Assembly (NCBI RefSeq): GCF_916619195.1
Contig: NZ_CAKAKL010000002.1
Coordinates: 1,118,001 to 1,182,000, forward strand
Origin: Inquilinus sp. Marseille-Q2685
GTDB lineage: Bacteria > Pseudomonadota > Alphaproteobacteria > DSM-16000 > Inquilinaceae
Direction: 5' to 3'
Length of the DNA: 64,000 nt
The position numbers were made by a program, and so were the translations under genes. Shown here one piece after another: positions 1 through 8,153 of this stretch. Each line of letters starts with the position of its first letter. The stretch's first letter is position 1. Under the pieces are notes generated by a model. That model made no database searches. It was not told the DNA's origin and worked only from the letters and a program-made list of their open reading frames with translations.

Positions 1-1
1 G

Positions 2-892
2 ATGAAACCGTTTCTTAAATGGGCCGGCGGCAAACGCTGGCTTGCCTATCGTCTTGGCATTTCGAAATTGGATGGTGTAAAGAAGTATATCGAACCATTT
101 GTGGGCAGTGGTGCTATTTTTTTTCATTTCCAACCTGAAAATTCTATATTGAATGATTTCAATAAAAACTTAGTCAATACGTACAAAGCAATTAGAGATA
201 ACGTTAATGAGGTTGTTTCGATCCTTGAGTCACATCAGAAATGCCACAGTGCTGAATATTATTACAACATAAGAAATAAACGTATGGAAAAAATGGAAGA
301 GAAGGCGGCACAGTTCATCTACTTAAATAGAACATGCTGGAATGGTCTTTATAGAGAAAACAAATTTGGCGAATTCAATGTTCCGAAAGGGACAAAAGAT
401 AAGGTAATATTTCCAGATGATGATTTTATATCGGCGAGTATGGCACTTAAAAATGCTGAACTTTATTCTGATGATTTTGAAGCTGTTATCGAAAAGTCTA
501 ATGAAGGAGATTTGATTTTTGCGGATCCTCCATATACAGTAAAGCACAATCGAAATGGATTTTTAAAGTACAATGAGAAGATATTTTCTTGGGATGACCA
601 GATAAGACTTCGAGATTGCATTCTTAGAGCTAGCCAAAGAGGAGTAAAAATTGTAATGACCAATGCTTATCATACTTCAATTTCCTGTATATATGAGCCA
701 TTCGCGGAAATAACTCCACTTGAACGTCACAGTGTACTTTCGGCAAAAAAAAATTATAGATCCACTACACAAGAATCACTCATCACCATAAACATAAGAG
801 CCGACGAAATTCTTTCGAAAAAAAGAGCTCGCATTTACTATCCTGATGCAGAGAAGAATATAGATATTCAGATGGCAGAGACAAATATCTAA
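2..892 (+). CDS. Dam-family DNA adenine N6-methyltransferase
   Basis: This 296-residue protein transfers methyl groups to adenine in DNA. The N-terminal FLKWAGGKRWL segment (residues 4-14) is the S-adenosylmethionine-binding motif of the Dam/DpnII class, and FADPPYT near residue 173 is the catalytic DPPY motif, so domain order and length fit the family. The first Met precedes FLKWAGGK by only two residues, so the gene appears complete although it starts at the window edge; its promoter and ribosome site are outside. Composition is strikingly AT-rich (sampled 60-base lines at 121 and 301 hold 14 and 23 G+C), unlike everything downstream, which points to recent transfer. The next gene starts 7 bases after the stop and encodes an HNH nuclease, so a restriction-modification pair is the likely context. 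GATC as the target is inferred from the family only. Confidence 0.9.
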   Translation: MKPFLKWAGGKRWLAYRLGISKLDGVKKYIEPFVGSGAIFFHFQPENSILNDFNKNLVNTYKAIRDNVNEVVSILESHQKCHSAEYYYNIRNKRMEKMEEKAAQFIYLNRTCWNGLYRENKFGEFNVPKGTKDKVIFPDDDFISASMALKNAELYSDDFEAVIEKSNEGDLIFADPPYTVKHNRNGFLKYNEKIFSWDDQIRLRDCILRASQRGVKIVMTNAYHTSISCIYEPFAEITPLERHSVLSAKKNYRSTTQESLITINIRADEILSKKRARIYYPDAEKNIDIQMAETNI

Positions 893-899
893 GATAGCT

Positions 900-1799
900 A
901 TGGGATTCGGGATCTTCATCCACCGCTCAGATTCGATCTACGACGACAGCCCCGCTGAGCGATACCAGTTTCCCAGCCAGTATCTCGGTCGGGTTCAGGC
1001 CTGCGTCGGCGACTGGATCATCTACTACGAACCCCGAAAGGTCGCCGCGACGCGCGGCTACTTCGCCGTGGCGAAGGTCCAGCAGGTCATTCGCGATCCC
1101 GGCGCCCCTGGCATGTACCTCGCCCTGATCGAGCCCGGAAGCTATCTCGACTTCGCCAATCCCGTTCCGTTCAGCGATGCCGGCGGCGTGGTCGAGCGAG
1201 GCGTGTTGAACGAGCAAGGGCAGATCTCGGGCCGCGCCCAATCGGCCGTCCGCCCGATCTCTCCGGCCGATTTCAATCGTATCGTCACGCTGGGCCTGGA
1301 TCTTGCCGAGCCCATGTTGCCGCGCGTCGGCGAGCCTATGCCCCCGATCGGCCTTCAGGAAGAGCAAGCGCCGATGGAATTCGAGCAGAGCCGTGAGAGG
1401 ATAAGCGTCATTACCTCGCGGGCCGTTCGCGATCGTGTGTTCCGCCAGATCGTGTTGCGGGCCTATGACCAGCGCTGCGCAATCACAGGACTCAGGCTGA
1501 TCAATGGCGGCGGCCGGGCGGAGGTCGCTGCCGCCCATATCCGGCCGGTCCAGGCGAATGGCCCCGACATTATCAGCAACGGGATTGCCCTTTCCGGCAC
1601 GGCGCACTGGATGTTCGATCGCGGGCTGATCAGTCTGGGCGACGACCTGGAGATCCTGATCTCGCGGCAGGCCAACGACCAGGACAGCATCCGAGCCTTC
1701 ATCAACAGGACCGGTCGGGCGTATCCGCCTCAGCGGGCGTTGGATCGGCCGCATCCACATTTCCTGCAATGGCATCGGGAGCACTGCTTCAAGCAGTAG
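900..1799 (+). CDS. HNH endonuclease with PUA/EVE-like N-terminal region (putative restriction enzyme)
   Basis: This 299-residue protein is probably the nuclease partner of the adjacent methylase. Residues about 180-270 form an HNH_2-type nuclease domain: RDRVFRQIVLRAYDQRC, then AEVAAAHIRPVQANGPD, NGIALSGTAHWMFDRGL and GDDLEIL, with the HIRP histidine and the AHWMFD histidine as expected metal/catalytic positions. The N-terminal half (GDWIIYYEPRK, YFAVAKVQQV, YLALIEPGSYL) looks like a small beta-barrel of the PUA/EVE type that could read DNA, but that is a weak pattern match. Its GC content is much higher than that of the methylase 7 bases upstream, so the pair may be of mixed origin. A modification-dependent nuclease is the main alternative to a classic type II enzyme. 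Confidence 0.78.
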   Translation: MGFGIFIHRSDSIYDDSPAERYQFPSQYLGRVQACVGDWIIYYEPRKVAATRGYFAVAKVQQVIRDPGAPGMYLALIEPGSYLDFANPVPFSDAGGVVERGVLNEQGQISGRAQSAVRPISPADFNRIVTLGLDLAEPMLPRVGEPMPPIGLQEEQAPMEFEQSRERISVITSRAVRDRVFRQIVLRAYDQRCAITGLRLINGGGRAEVAAAHIRPVQANGPDIISNGIALSGTAHWMFDRGLISLGDDLEILISRQANDQDSIRAFINRTGRAYPPQRALDRPHPHFLQWHREHCFKQ

Positions 1800-1923
1800 C
1801 GCGAGCCGGCAACCACCTCATGGCCAAGCTGGCGTGATGCGCTGGGTTCCCTCCCCCGCCGTCCTGCGCTAAACCGGCACCGCCTTCCGGCCGCTCCGGA
1901 CTTCCTCTGCATCGGACCCCGCC

Positions 1924-2580
1924 ATGCCCGACTGGTTCTCGCTCGCCGAGCTCACCGCCCTCGTCCAGGTCGTGATCATCGACGTGGCGCTGGCGGGCGA
2001 CAACGCCATCGTCGTCGGCATGGCCGCGGCCGGCCTGGCGGCCGAGGAGCGGCGCCGCGCCATCCTGTGGGGCATCGTCGCCGCCACCGTGCTGCGCATC
2101 GTCTTCGCCCTGTTCACCACCCAGCTGCTGCAGATCGTCGGCCTGCTGTTCGCCGGCGGCATCCTGCTGCTGTGGGTGTGCTGGAAGCTGTGGCGCGAGA
2201 TCCGCGCCGACCACGCCGCCGGGGCCGCGGCGCTGGCCGGGGACGGGGCGGCCGCCGGCGGCGGGGCGGGCAACGGCCCCCCCCCCCCCCCCCAGACCTT
2301 CCGCCCGGCCGCCACCCCGATCGTGGTGGCCGACGGGTCGATGTCGCTGGACAACGTGCTGGCCGTGGCCGGCACCGCGCGCGACCACATCGAGGTGCTG
2401 ATCGTCGGCCTCGCCCTCTCCGTCGCGCTGATGGGCCTGGCCGCCAACTTCGTCGCCCGGCTGCTGCACCGCCACCGCTGGATCGCCTATGTCGGGCTGC
2501 TGATCATCCTCTACGTCGCGATCAAGATGATGTGGGATGGCGGGCACGAGATCTGGGCGGTCGCCCGGCCCGTCTCATGA
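1924..2580 (+). CDS. TerC/YjbE-family integral membrane protein
   Basis: This is a 218-residue inner-membrane protein of the TerC family, linked in other bacteria to metal-ion handling and resistance. The opening WFSLAELTALVQVVIIDVA and the acidic motif ALAGDNAIVVGMAA (near residue 25) are signatures, and a second acidic motif SLDNVLAVAG lies near residue 140. Seven or so hydrophobic segments alternate with short loops. The central loop (about residues 95-125) is rich in Gly, Ala and Pro and includes five consecutive prolines encoded by a 17-C run. No good Shine-Dalgarno sequence is seen before the ATG. There is no obvious operon partner; the substrate is unknown. Confidence 0.85.
   Translation: MPDWFSLAELTALVQVVIIDVALAGDNAIVVGMAAAGLAAEERRRAILWGIVAATVLRIVFALFTTQLLQIVGLLFAGGILLLWVCWKLWREIRADHAAGAAALAGDGAAAGGGAGNGPPPPPQTFRPAATPIVVADGSMSLDNVLAVAGTARDHIEVLIVGLALSVALMGLAANFVARLLHRHRWIAYVGLLIILYVAIKMMWDGGHEIWAVARPVS
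2277..2293 (+). repeat. Homopolymeric tract of 17 C inside the terC-family gene
   Basis: Seventeen consecutive C residues encode the Pro run in the central loop of the TerC-family protein. Such a run is prone to replication slippage and to sequencing length errors; a change not divisible by three would truncate the protein about 120 codons in. Confidence 0.9.
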
Positions 2581-3200
2581 CGCGCCGGCGCGGCCGGCTG
2601 ACGGCGGCGTCTCCGCTTCCGGTGCTCCCGGACCACTGTCCGCCGCGCGCCGGGTCTCGACGCCGCCGCCATCCGACTCGCGCCAACGCGTTCTGAAACG
2701 AGTCTTTGCCCTTCGTCGAGGCCGGGGTCGGCCCTCACCTGAAGGCACTGGATGGCCACGCCCCTGCGGGGCCGGCCATGACGATGGGGGCTCGTCCCGA
2801 GGGCGGCTCCAGCGGATGGGCCCCTCTCTCCCTCCCGCGAGGGGAGGGGGAGAGTGGAAGGATAGGCCGGAGCCGCCCCCTCACCCTCCCGTCGCCGACG
2901 CGACGGGCCCCTCCCTCTCCCCAAGGAGAGGGGAGAAGCGTCGAGGTGGGGCCGGCGCGGGCTGGGAGACCCTCCCCCTGCCCCCCTCCGGCGAGGGGAG
3001 GGGGACTGGAAAAGATCCGCCGCGAAGACCGCCGGGGCCCGGGTCCGGCGATCCGTGGTGGAACCGGAAGGCCGGATGTTCCCGTTGCACGTGCATCAGC
3101 GCGCGGAGACGGCCATGCGCCATCGCGAGACGACACCGCCGGACCGCGGCGGCACGGCCCGGCCGGCCCGCCCGCCATTCCCCTCATGAGGAGATCCGGT
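2581..3200. repeat. Gene-free 620-base stretch filled with GC-rich palindromic repeats
   Basis: No gene is supported between the TerC and PRC-barrel genes. Several hairpin-forming units of alternating C-runs and G-runs lie at about 2819-2860, 2876-2940 and 2968-3012. Bases 2831-2859 are identical over 29 positions to 16791-16819, and a related block sits at 9494-9622. A different single unit (2748-2783) is listed separately. Open frames across this stretch are by-products of extreme GC content. The repeats may act as transcript ends or be REP-like elements. Confidence 0.75.
2748..2783 (-). repeat. Solitary palindromic unit with CTGGAT...CATGACG ends
   Basis: The unit starts with CTGGATGGCCACGCCCC and ends with GGCCATGACG. 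It matches the right-hand arm of the paired elements at 13788-13870 and 19690-19779, but no left-hand arm is present here. Confidence 0.7.
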
Positions 3201-3572
3201 ATGCGTCGTCTGGCCCTCAGCCTCGTCCTCCTCGCGGCCGTCCCGGGCGCGGCCGTGGCGCAGGAGAAACAGAACTTCGTCACGCCCCAGCCCAGCGACG
3301 TCATGGGATCGAGCCTGGTCGGCGCCGATGTCCGCAACCGCGGCGGCGAGACCATCGGCGAGATCGAGGACGTGATCATCGCCAACAGATCCACCATCCG
3401 CGGCGTCATCGTGTCGGTCGGCGGGTTCCTCGGCATGGACGAGCATTATGTCGCGATCGACCCCGCCGCGCTCGACCTCCGGCGCGAGGGCGACGACTGG
3501 CAGGTGACGCTGGACGCCACCAAGGACCAGCTGCGGGCGGCGCCGCAGGTCGACTACCGCGGGCGGAGATAG
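3201..3572 (+). CDS. Secreted PRC-barrel domain protein
   Basis: This 123-residue exported protein carries a PRC-barrel, a beta-barrel fold used for protein or RNA contacts. A signal peptide covers MRRLALSLVLLAAVPGAAVAQ. The barrel follows, with VMGSSLVGADVRNRGGETIG and IEDVIIANRSTIRGVIVSVGG as the recognisable strands (about residues 38-85). The ATG at 3201 is chosen because GAGGAG lies 7 bases upstream and the signal peptide starts there; an in-frame ATG at 3186 and longer open frame upstream read through repeats. It stands alone. Small secreted PRC-barrel proteins are common and poorly characterised in Alphaproteobacteria. Confidence 0.8.
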   Translation: MRRLALSLVLLAAVPGAAVAQEKQNFVTPQPSDVMGSSLVGADVRNRGGETIGEIEDVIIANRSTIRGVIVSVGGFLGMDEHYVAIDPAALDLRREGDDWQVTLDATKDQLRAAPQVDYRGRR

Positions 3573-3585
3573 CCGGGCGCGCCGC

Positions 3586-3825
3586 TCACTCGTCGCGATA
3601 GGTGCGGACGATGCCGGCGGGGCGGATGTGGGCGTCGTCGGGGTCCTGGCCGTATTCGCGGCGGGCGCGGCGCTGGCGCAGCAGGTCCCAGGCACGGTCG
3701 AGCTCCACCTCGATCTCCTTCAGCCGCTTCAGCTCGGCGTCGCTGGGCCGGCCGCGGGCCCACAGCGCCTCCTCCTCCGCCACCAGCTTCTCGATCCGGT
3801 TGAGCACGGATTGGTCGGTCGTCAT
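3586..3825 (-). CDS. DUF2630 family small protein
   Basis: The 79-residue charged protein begins MTTDQSVLNRIEKLVAEE and continues with helical heptad-like segments (LKRLKEIEVELDRAWDLL), ending RPAGIVRTYRDE. This matches the DUF2630 family, which has no known function. The first 50 residues look like a helical hairpin or coiled coil. The ATG at 3825 follows GAGGGGGAGGG on the coding strand; longer frames upstream are not supported. It is convergent with the PRC-barrel gene. Function unknown. Confidence 0.8.
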   Translation of the reverse strand: MTTDQSVLNRIEKLVAEEEALWARGRPSDAELKRLKEIEVELDRAWDLLRQRRARREYGQDPDDAHIRPAGIVRTYRDE

Positions 3826-3890
3826 CCCTCCCCCTCCTCGGGTCCGTCCGAACCGAGGATAGCGCAAAGCCGCGCGGAGGCCAGGGCGGG

Positions 3891-5000
3891 TCAGCCGGCG
3901 GCGCGCCCCTTCGGCACCAGCGCCACCTGCACGAAGCGGCCGCCGCGCACGACATGCAGCGCGGTCACGGCGGCGCGGTTGTCGCCGCGGGCGTCCCAGC
4001 GCACCGGGTCGGGATAGGCGATGCCGCGCCATTCCGCCCGGCGCAGGGCGGCCAGCACGGCATCGCGGCCGGGCGGCCGGCCCGGCGCCGTGGCGGCGGC
4101 GTCGCGCACAGCGGCCAGGGTCAGGGCCGCCGCGTCGTAGGCATTCACCGCATAGTTCACCACCGGGCCGAAGCGCCGCCCGTAGCGCGCCGCCATCTCC
4201 CGCGCGCCGGGCACCACGCCCGGCTCCGGGCAGGCGGAGAGGACCAGCACGCCCTCCCCCGCCTCCGCCGCGGCGCCGGCGGGGTCGAGGAAGTTCGGCC
4301 GGTCCCAGCAGCCGTCGCCGGCGGCGAAGAGCAGCGACCGGCCGGCCCGGCGCAGGGCGGAGAGCAGCGGCGCGCCCTCATAGGTGCCGCCGTAGAAGAC
4401 GACATCCGCCGCCGCCGGCAGGGCGCCGGCCAGGGCGTCGAAGCGGGTCTCGCCCTCCGCCGCCTCGTGCCGGGCCAGCACGGCGCCGCCGGCGCGGGCG
4501 AAGGCGTCGGCGAAGCGGCCGGCCATGCTGCGGCCATAGGCGGTGGCCGTGGCCACCAGCACGGCGCGGCGCTTGCCGAGCGGGCCGGCGAGGTGGGCGG
4601 CGATCGCCGCCGCGGTGTCGTCGTCGCGGGCGGTGAAGCGGAAGACGTTGTCCCAGCCGGACTCGGTCAGCGCCGGGTTGGAGACGATCGGCCCCACCAG
4701 CGCCAGCCCGGCGTCGCGATACACGGGCGCCGCCGCCAGGGCGACGTTGCTGTTGTAGGGGCCGATCACGGCCAGCACCGCAGGGTCGGCGGCGAAGGCG
4801 CGGGCGGCGGCGAGGCCGGCCTGCTCCTCGCCGCGGTCGTCGCGCTCGACGAGCTCGACCGGCGGGCCGCCGGCGGCCTCCTCGACCGCGAGGCGGACGG
4901 CCTGGGCCATCTCGCGGCCCAGCGCGGCGCCGCGGCCGGACAGGGGGGCGCTGACGCCGAGCCTAACGGGCGGCGGGGCAGCGGGCGCCGAGGGGGACAT
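3891..5000 (-). CDS. Branched-chain amino-acid-type ABC substrate-binding protein (no signal peptide)
   Basis: The 369-residue protein is a type I periplasmic-binding fold of the LivJ class: VRLGVSAPLSGRGAALGREM near the start, AVIGPYNSNVALAAAPVY and LVGPIVSNPALTES in the ligand cleft, and NYAVNAYDAAALTLAAV near residue 290. The ATG at 5000 follows AAGGAG. Unusually, the binding domain starts about 12 residues after this Met with no hydrophobic signal sequence, and no permease or ATPase gene is nearby. The start overlaps the 3' end of the frameshifted EamA gene by 38 bases, so the two are translationally coupled. It may be a cytoplasmic sensor or a decayed transport gene. Confidence 0.75.
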   Translation of the reverse strand: MSPSAPAAPPPVRLGVSAPLSGRGAALGREMAQAVRLAVEEAAGGPPVELVERDDRGEEQAGLAAARAFAADPAVLAVIGPYNSNVALAAAPVYRDAGLALVGPIVSNPALTESGWDNVFRFTARDDDTAAAIAAHLAGPLGKRRAVLVATATAYGRSMAGRFADAFARAGGAVLARHEAAEGETRFDALAGALPAAADVVFYGGTYEGAPLLSALRRAGRSLLFAAGDGCWDRPNFLDPAGAAAEAGEGVLVLSACPEPGVVPGAREMAARYGRRFGPVVNYAVNAYDAAALTLAAVRDAAATAPGRPPGRDAVLAALRRAEWRGIAYPDPVRWDARGDNRAAVTALHVVRGGRFVQVALVPKGRAAG

Positions 5001-5909
5001 GGCTCTGCTCCTTCTGCTCGGGCTTCCCGGCGGCGGGCGGGTCGAGCACCAGCAGGGCGACCAGCGAGCCCAGCACCAGCGCGCCGCCGGCCAGCATCTC
5101 GACCGTCGGCGCCTCGCCCAGCACGGCCCAGCCGAGCGCCACGGCGACGATCGGGTTGACGAAGGTGTAGGTCGCGACCAGCGGCGGCGACACCCGCTCC
5201 AGCAGCCAGACATAGGCGCCGAAGGTGACGACCGTGCCCAGCAGCGTCAGGTGCAGCCAGGCCAGGCCGGACACGCCGATCAGACCGGCGGGGGCGATCC
5301 GCGGCAGCTCGCCGGTCACGGCGGCGAGGCCGAGCAGCACCAGCCCGCCGCTGACCAGCGCGGCGCCGGCCAGGGCGTCGGCCCGGGTCTCGCCGGCCTG
5401 CCGCTCCGACACCACCGTGCCGAGCGCCCAGGACAGGCTGGCGCCGAGCAGCAGCAGGATGTCGGCGGCGCCGGCGCCGGCGAGGGCGCGCCAGGCGATC
5501 AGCGCCACGCCGGCGAAGCCCGGGGCCAGCAGCAGCAGCGCGCGCGGCCGCGCCGGCTTGTCCAGCGGCAGCACGAGGCCGACCAGCACGGTCCAGAACG
5601 GGATGGTGGCCAGCAGGATCGAGGCGAGGCCGGAGGGCACGCGCTGCTCCGCCACCGCCAGCACGCCGTGGCAGAGGACGAAGAACAGGAGGCCGCAGGC
5701 GGCGCCACCAGCCAGCCGCGCCGGCCGACCGCGTGGCCGCGGGCGCGGGCCAGGGCGAGCAGCACCAGCCCGCCGGCGAGCGAGCGCGAGCCCATCAGGG
5801 CGAAGGGCGGGATCGCGGGCAGCGCCAGGGCGATGGCGAGATAGGTCGAGCCCCAGACGAGGTAGATCGCCGCGAAGGCCGCCGCGAGGCGGAACCGCAT
5901 GCTGGCCAT
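4963..5909 (-). pseudogene. EamA/DMT-family drug/metabolite transporter, broken by a one-base frameshift
   Basis: Two overlapping frames together make one EamA transporter. The N-terminal part begins MASMRFRLAAAFAAIYLVWG at 5909 and loses the family sequence after RGWLVAPPAA. The C-terminal part resumes in another frame with GLLFFVLCHGVLAVAEQRVP and runs through a second EamA repeat to 4963. The shift is at about 5699-5706, where GTGGCGCCGCC on the coding strand would restore a 315-residue protein if one G were added. A sequencing error is as likely as a true null mutation. The gene is divergent from a CGNR regulator, a common pairing, and overlaps the binding-protein gene downstream. Confidence 0.75.
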
Positions 5910-5923
5910 CCGTGTCTCTGATG

Positions 5924-5943
5924 ATAACCTTATGAAGGGTTAC
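5924..5943. promoter_or_regulatory. Imperfect dyad in the EamA/CGNR divergent promoter
   Basis: The short gap between the divergent genes holds ATAACCTTATGAAGGGTTAC, in which AACC...TT pairs with AA...GGGTT with one bulged base. Its position suggests the operator of the CGNR regulator acting on both genes; this is inferred. Confidence 0.4.
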
Positions 5944-5957
5944 TGAGGAGGCAACGC

Positions 5958-6545
5958 GTGGCCGAAGCCGCCGGTTCCCAGGACGAACTGTGCATCCGCT
6001 TCGTCAACACCATGGCCTGGCGGCGGCGGCAGCCCGGCGAGGAGCGGCTGCCGACGCCCGACGCGCTGCTGCGCTGGCTCGGCGCCGCTGGGCTGGACCC
6101 GGCCGGGATCGCGCCGGACCGCGCGGCGGCGCTGCACGACGCGGCGCTGGCGCTGCGCGAGGCGATCTGCCGGTCGCTGCTGGCGGTGGCCGCGGGCGAG
6201 GCGCCGACGGCGGGCGATCTGGCGCTGCTCCACGCCCGGCTGGCCGGGCCGCCATCGGGGATGGGCGCCGAGATCGCGCCGGCCGGCGGCGGCGTGGCCT
6301 GGCGCGCCGCCCCGGCCGATCCGCTCGGCCTGTTGCGGCCGGTCGCGCTGTCCGCCGCGGCGCTGCTGACCGGCCCGCGCGCCCGCCGGGTGCGGCAGTG
6401 CCAGGACGAGCAGGGCTGCGGCTGGCTGTTCATCGACGAGAGCCGGGCGCAGAACCGGCGCTGGTGCTCGATGGGCGACTGCGGCAACCGCGCCAAGGCC
6501 CGCCGCCACCGCGCCCGGCTGCGGGCGCGGGCCGAGCGGGGCTAG
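5958..6545 (+). CDS. CGNR zinc-finger transcriptional regulator (ABATE domain)
   Basis: The 195-residue protein has the N-terminal ABATE region typical of the family (LCIRFVNTMAWR near residue 11, ALREAICRSLLAVA near residue 70) and a C-terminal CGNR zinc finger: RQCQDEQGCGWLFIDES followed by RRWCSMGDCGNRAKARRHR, with four cysteines to bind zinc. Translation starts at a GTG, supported by GAGGAGG 6 bases upstream. It is divergent from the EamA transporter, 48 bases away, which it probably controls. The 3' end overlaps the convergent serine-hydrolase gene by 4 bases. Confidence 0.85.
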   Translation: MAEAAGSQDELCIRFVNTMAWRRRQPGEERLPTPDALLRWLGAAGLDPAGIAPDRAAALHDAALALREAICRSLLAVAAGEAPTAGDLALLHARLAGPPSGMGAEIAPAGGGVAWRAAPADPLGLLRPVALSAAALLTGPRARRVRQCQDEQGCGWLFIDESRAQNRRWCSMGDCGNRAKARRHRARLRARAERG

Positions 6546-7912
6546 CCGGCCTCGTAGCGCCGCTTCAGCTCCGCCGCCAGCTTCGCCTCGGGCAGCAGGC
6601 GGCTGCCGGCGTAGCGGATCTCCGCCACCGCGCCCTTGCGGTCGCGCTTCAGCTCCACCGCCTCGCCGTAGCTGTTGTAGCCCTGGGCCCGGGTGATGCG
6701 GCCGCGGTCCGGCCCGTCCGGCGTGATCTCCGGCGCGTCCAGGAAGGGCGTCGGCAGCGCCGGGTCGGCGACCAGGACGCGGCTGCCGGCCGGCACCAGG
6801 TCGATGGCGCGCCAGGTGCTGCACCAGCGGCCGGTCCAGTCCTTCGTCCTCGCCGTCGGTGCGCCGTGCCGGGCCAGGGCGGAGAGGATGTGGACGATGC
6901 CCTCGGCCCAGGGGTTGGCCGGGCCGTCCACCGCGTTGGTCACGACCGAGGCGGCGATCCCCTGGCCCGGCAGCACCACGGTGCGGGTGATGTAGCCCAG
7001 GAAGGCGCCGCCATGGCCGAACCAGGCGAGGTCGCCGGTGCGGCCGATCATGGTGCCGAGGCCGTAATGCCGCTCCACCTCCGCATCCGGGTTGCGCCAT
7101 TGCGGCCGCACCAGCTCGCGCCGGCTGGCGGGGGACAGGAGGCCGTCCCTCGCCTCGGGGTCGAGCCGGCCGAAGAACAGGGCCAGGTCGCGGGCGGTGG
7201 AGACGAAGCCGGTGGCGGCGGCCAGCGCGTTCGTCGGAGTCGTACCGGGGATCGGCACCCGGCGGCCGAGCGGCTGCTTGCCGCTGTGGCCGGTGGCGAG
7301 CGGGGCGGCGCCGGGGGACGGCAGGTCGGGGACCGTCTCCTCCAGCCCGGCCGCGGCGACGACCTCGCGGTGGATCCAGTCGGCATAGGCCTCGCCGGTC
7401 ACCGCCTCGATCACCAGGCCGAGCAGGCCGAAGCCGAGATTGGAATATTTGAACCGGGTGCTGGCCGGGACCGGCGCCGGGGCGGCCAGCACCCGGCGCA
7501 GCTCCTCCTCGTTCGGGAAGGGCTTGCGGTCCATCCAGTGGTCGGTGTCGTCGCCGTCGCGGCCGAGCCCGGCGGCGTGCGACAGCAGCTGGCCGATCGT
7601 GGCGGCGGCCGCCGCCGGAGGCAGCCCGTCGACATGGCGGCCGGCCGGGTCGTCGAGGCCGAGCCGCCCCTGCTCCCGCAGCTTGAGGATGCCGACGGCG
7701 GTGAAGGTCTTGGAATGCGAGGCGACGCGGAAGCGGTGGCGCGGCGTCAGGGCCGCGCGGCGGCCGAGCTCGGCCACACCGAAGGCCTGCTCCAGCACGA
7801 TCTTCCCGTGCTCGGCGACGGCGACGGCGCAGCCGGGCTGTTCGGTCAGCCGCATCTGGAAATCGAGCCAGCGCGGGATGTAGTCGAGCGCGGCGGGCAG
7901 CCAGCGGGGCAT
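6542..7912 (-). CDS. Serine hydrolase of the beta-lactamase class C / esterase family
   Basis: The 456-residue protein belongs to the family of class C beta-lactamases, DD-peptidases and esterases. SxxK appears as SHSK at residues 65-68 (nucleophile Ser65), the YxN motif as YSNLGFGLLG, and GHGGAFLGYI takes the place of the third motif. A C-terminal region of about 100 residues follows the catalytic domain. The ATG at 7912 gives the family-typical N-terminus (MPRWLPAALDYIPRWLDFQ); the frame is open for 36 more codons but that part does not resemble the family. No signal peptide, so it probably acts in the cytoplasm on an ester or amide. Substrate unknown. Confidence 0.85.
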   Translation of the reverse strand: MPRWLPAALDYIPRWLDFQMRLTEQPGCAVAVAEHGKIVLEQAFGVAELGRRAALTPRHRFRVASHSKTFTAVGILKLREQGRLGLDDPAGRHVDGLPPAAAAATIGQLLSHAAGLGRDGDDTDHWMDRKPFPNEEELRRVLAAPAPVPASTRFKYSNLGFGLLGLVIEAVTGEAYADWIHREVVAAAGLEETVPDLPSPGAAPLATGHSGKQPLGRRVPIPGTTPTNALAAATGFVSTARDLALFFGRLDPEARDGLLSPASRRELVRPQWRNPDAEVERHYGLGTMIGRTGDLAWFGHGGAFLGYITRTVVLPGQGIAASVVTNAVDGPANPWAEGIVHILSALARHGAPTARTKDWTGRWCSTWRAIDLVPAGSRVLVADPALPTPFLDAPEITPDGPDRGRITRAQGYNSYGEAVELKRDRKGAVAEIRYAGSRLLPEAKLAAELKRRYEAG

Positions 7913-8004
7913 GGGAACCGATCCCTTTCCGAGTCGCGGGAGCGAAAGGCTCGCACGGCGCGGGACGGGCCGCACCTCTCCGCTTGACTCCGGCCGGCTG
8001 CGGG

Positions 8005-8020
8005 ATGAACATCTGTTCAT
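8005..8020. promoter_or_regulatory. 16-base perfect palindrome ATGAACATCTGTTCAT upstream of the polyol operon
   Basis: Two 7-base arms around TC form a perfect inverted repeat, with a degenerate second copy (TGAGCA...TTCAC) starting near 8024. TGAACA/TGTTCA half-sites are typical of DeoR/SorC-type sugar regulators. It lies about 135 bases before the binding-protein gene and 93 bases before the divergent hydrolase. No such regulator gene is in the window. Confidence 0.6.
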
Positions 8021-8153
8021 CGGTTGAGCAGATTCACACCCTCACCCGATCGACCGTCAGGCGCCGCCGCCCGCATCGGCGTAGGCTTCCCGCCGGCACT
8101 AGAGCGAGACCGCGGCAGACGCGGCTGTGGAGGAACAACCCGAGGAGGCCCCC

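Noticed and set aside
2537-3601. Long open frame of 354 codons on the plus strand
   Set aside because: It crosses the repeat-filled gap and reads the PRC-barrel gene out of frame; the protein is Arg/Pro/Gly-rich with no family features.
5940-8012. 690-codon minus-strand frame
   Set aside because: It lies over the CGNR gene and the serine hydrolase in wrong frames and has no recognisable sequence.
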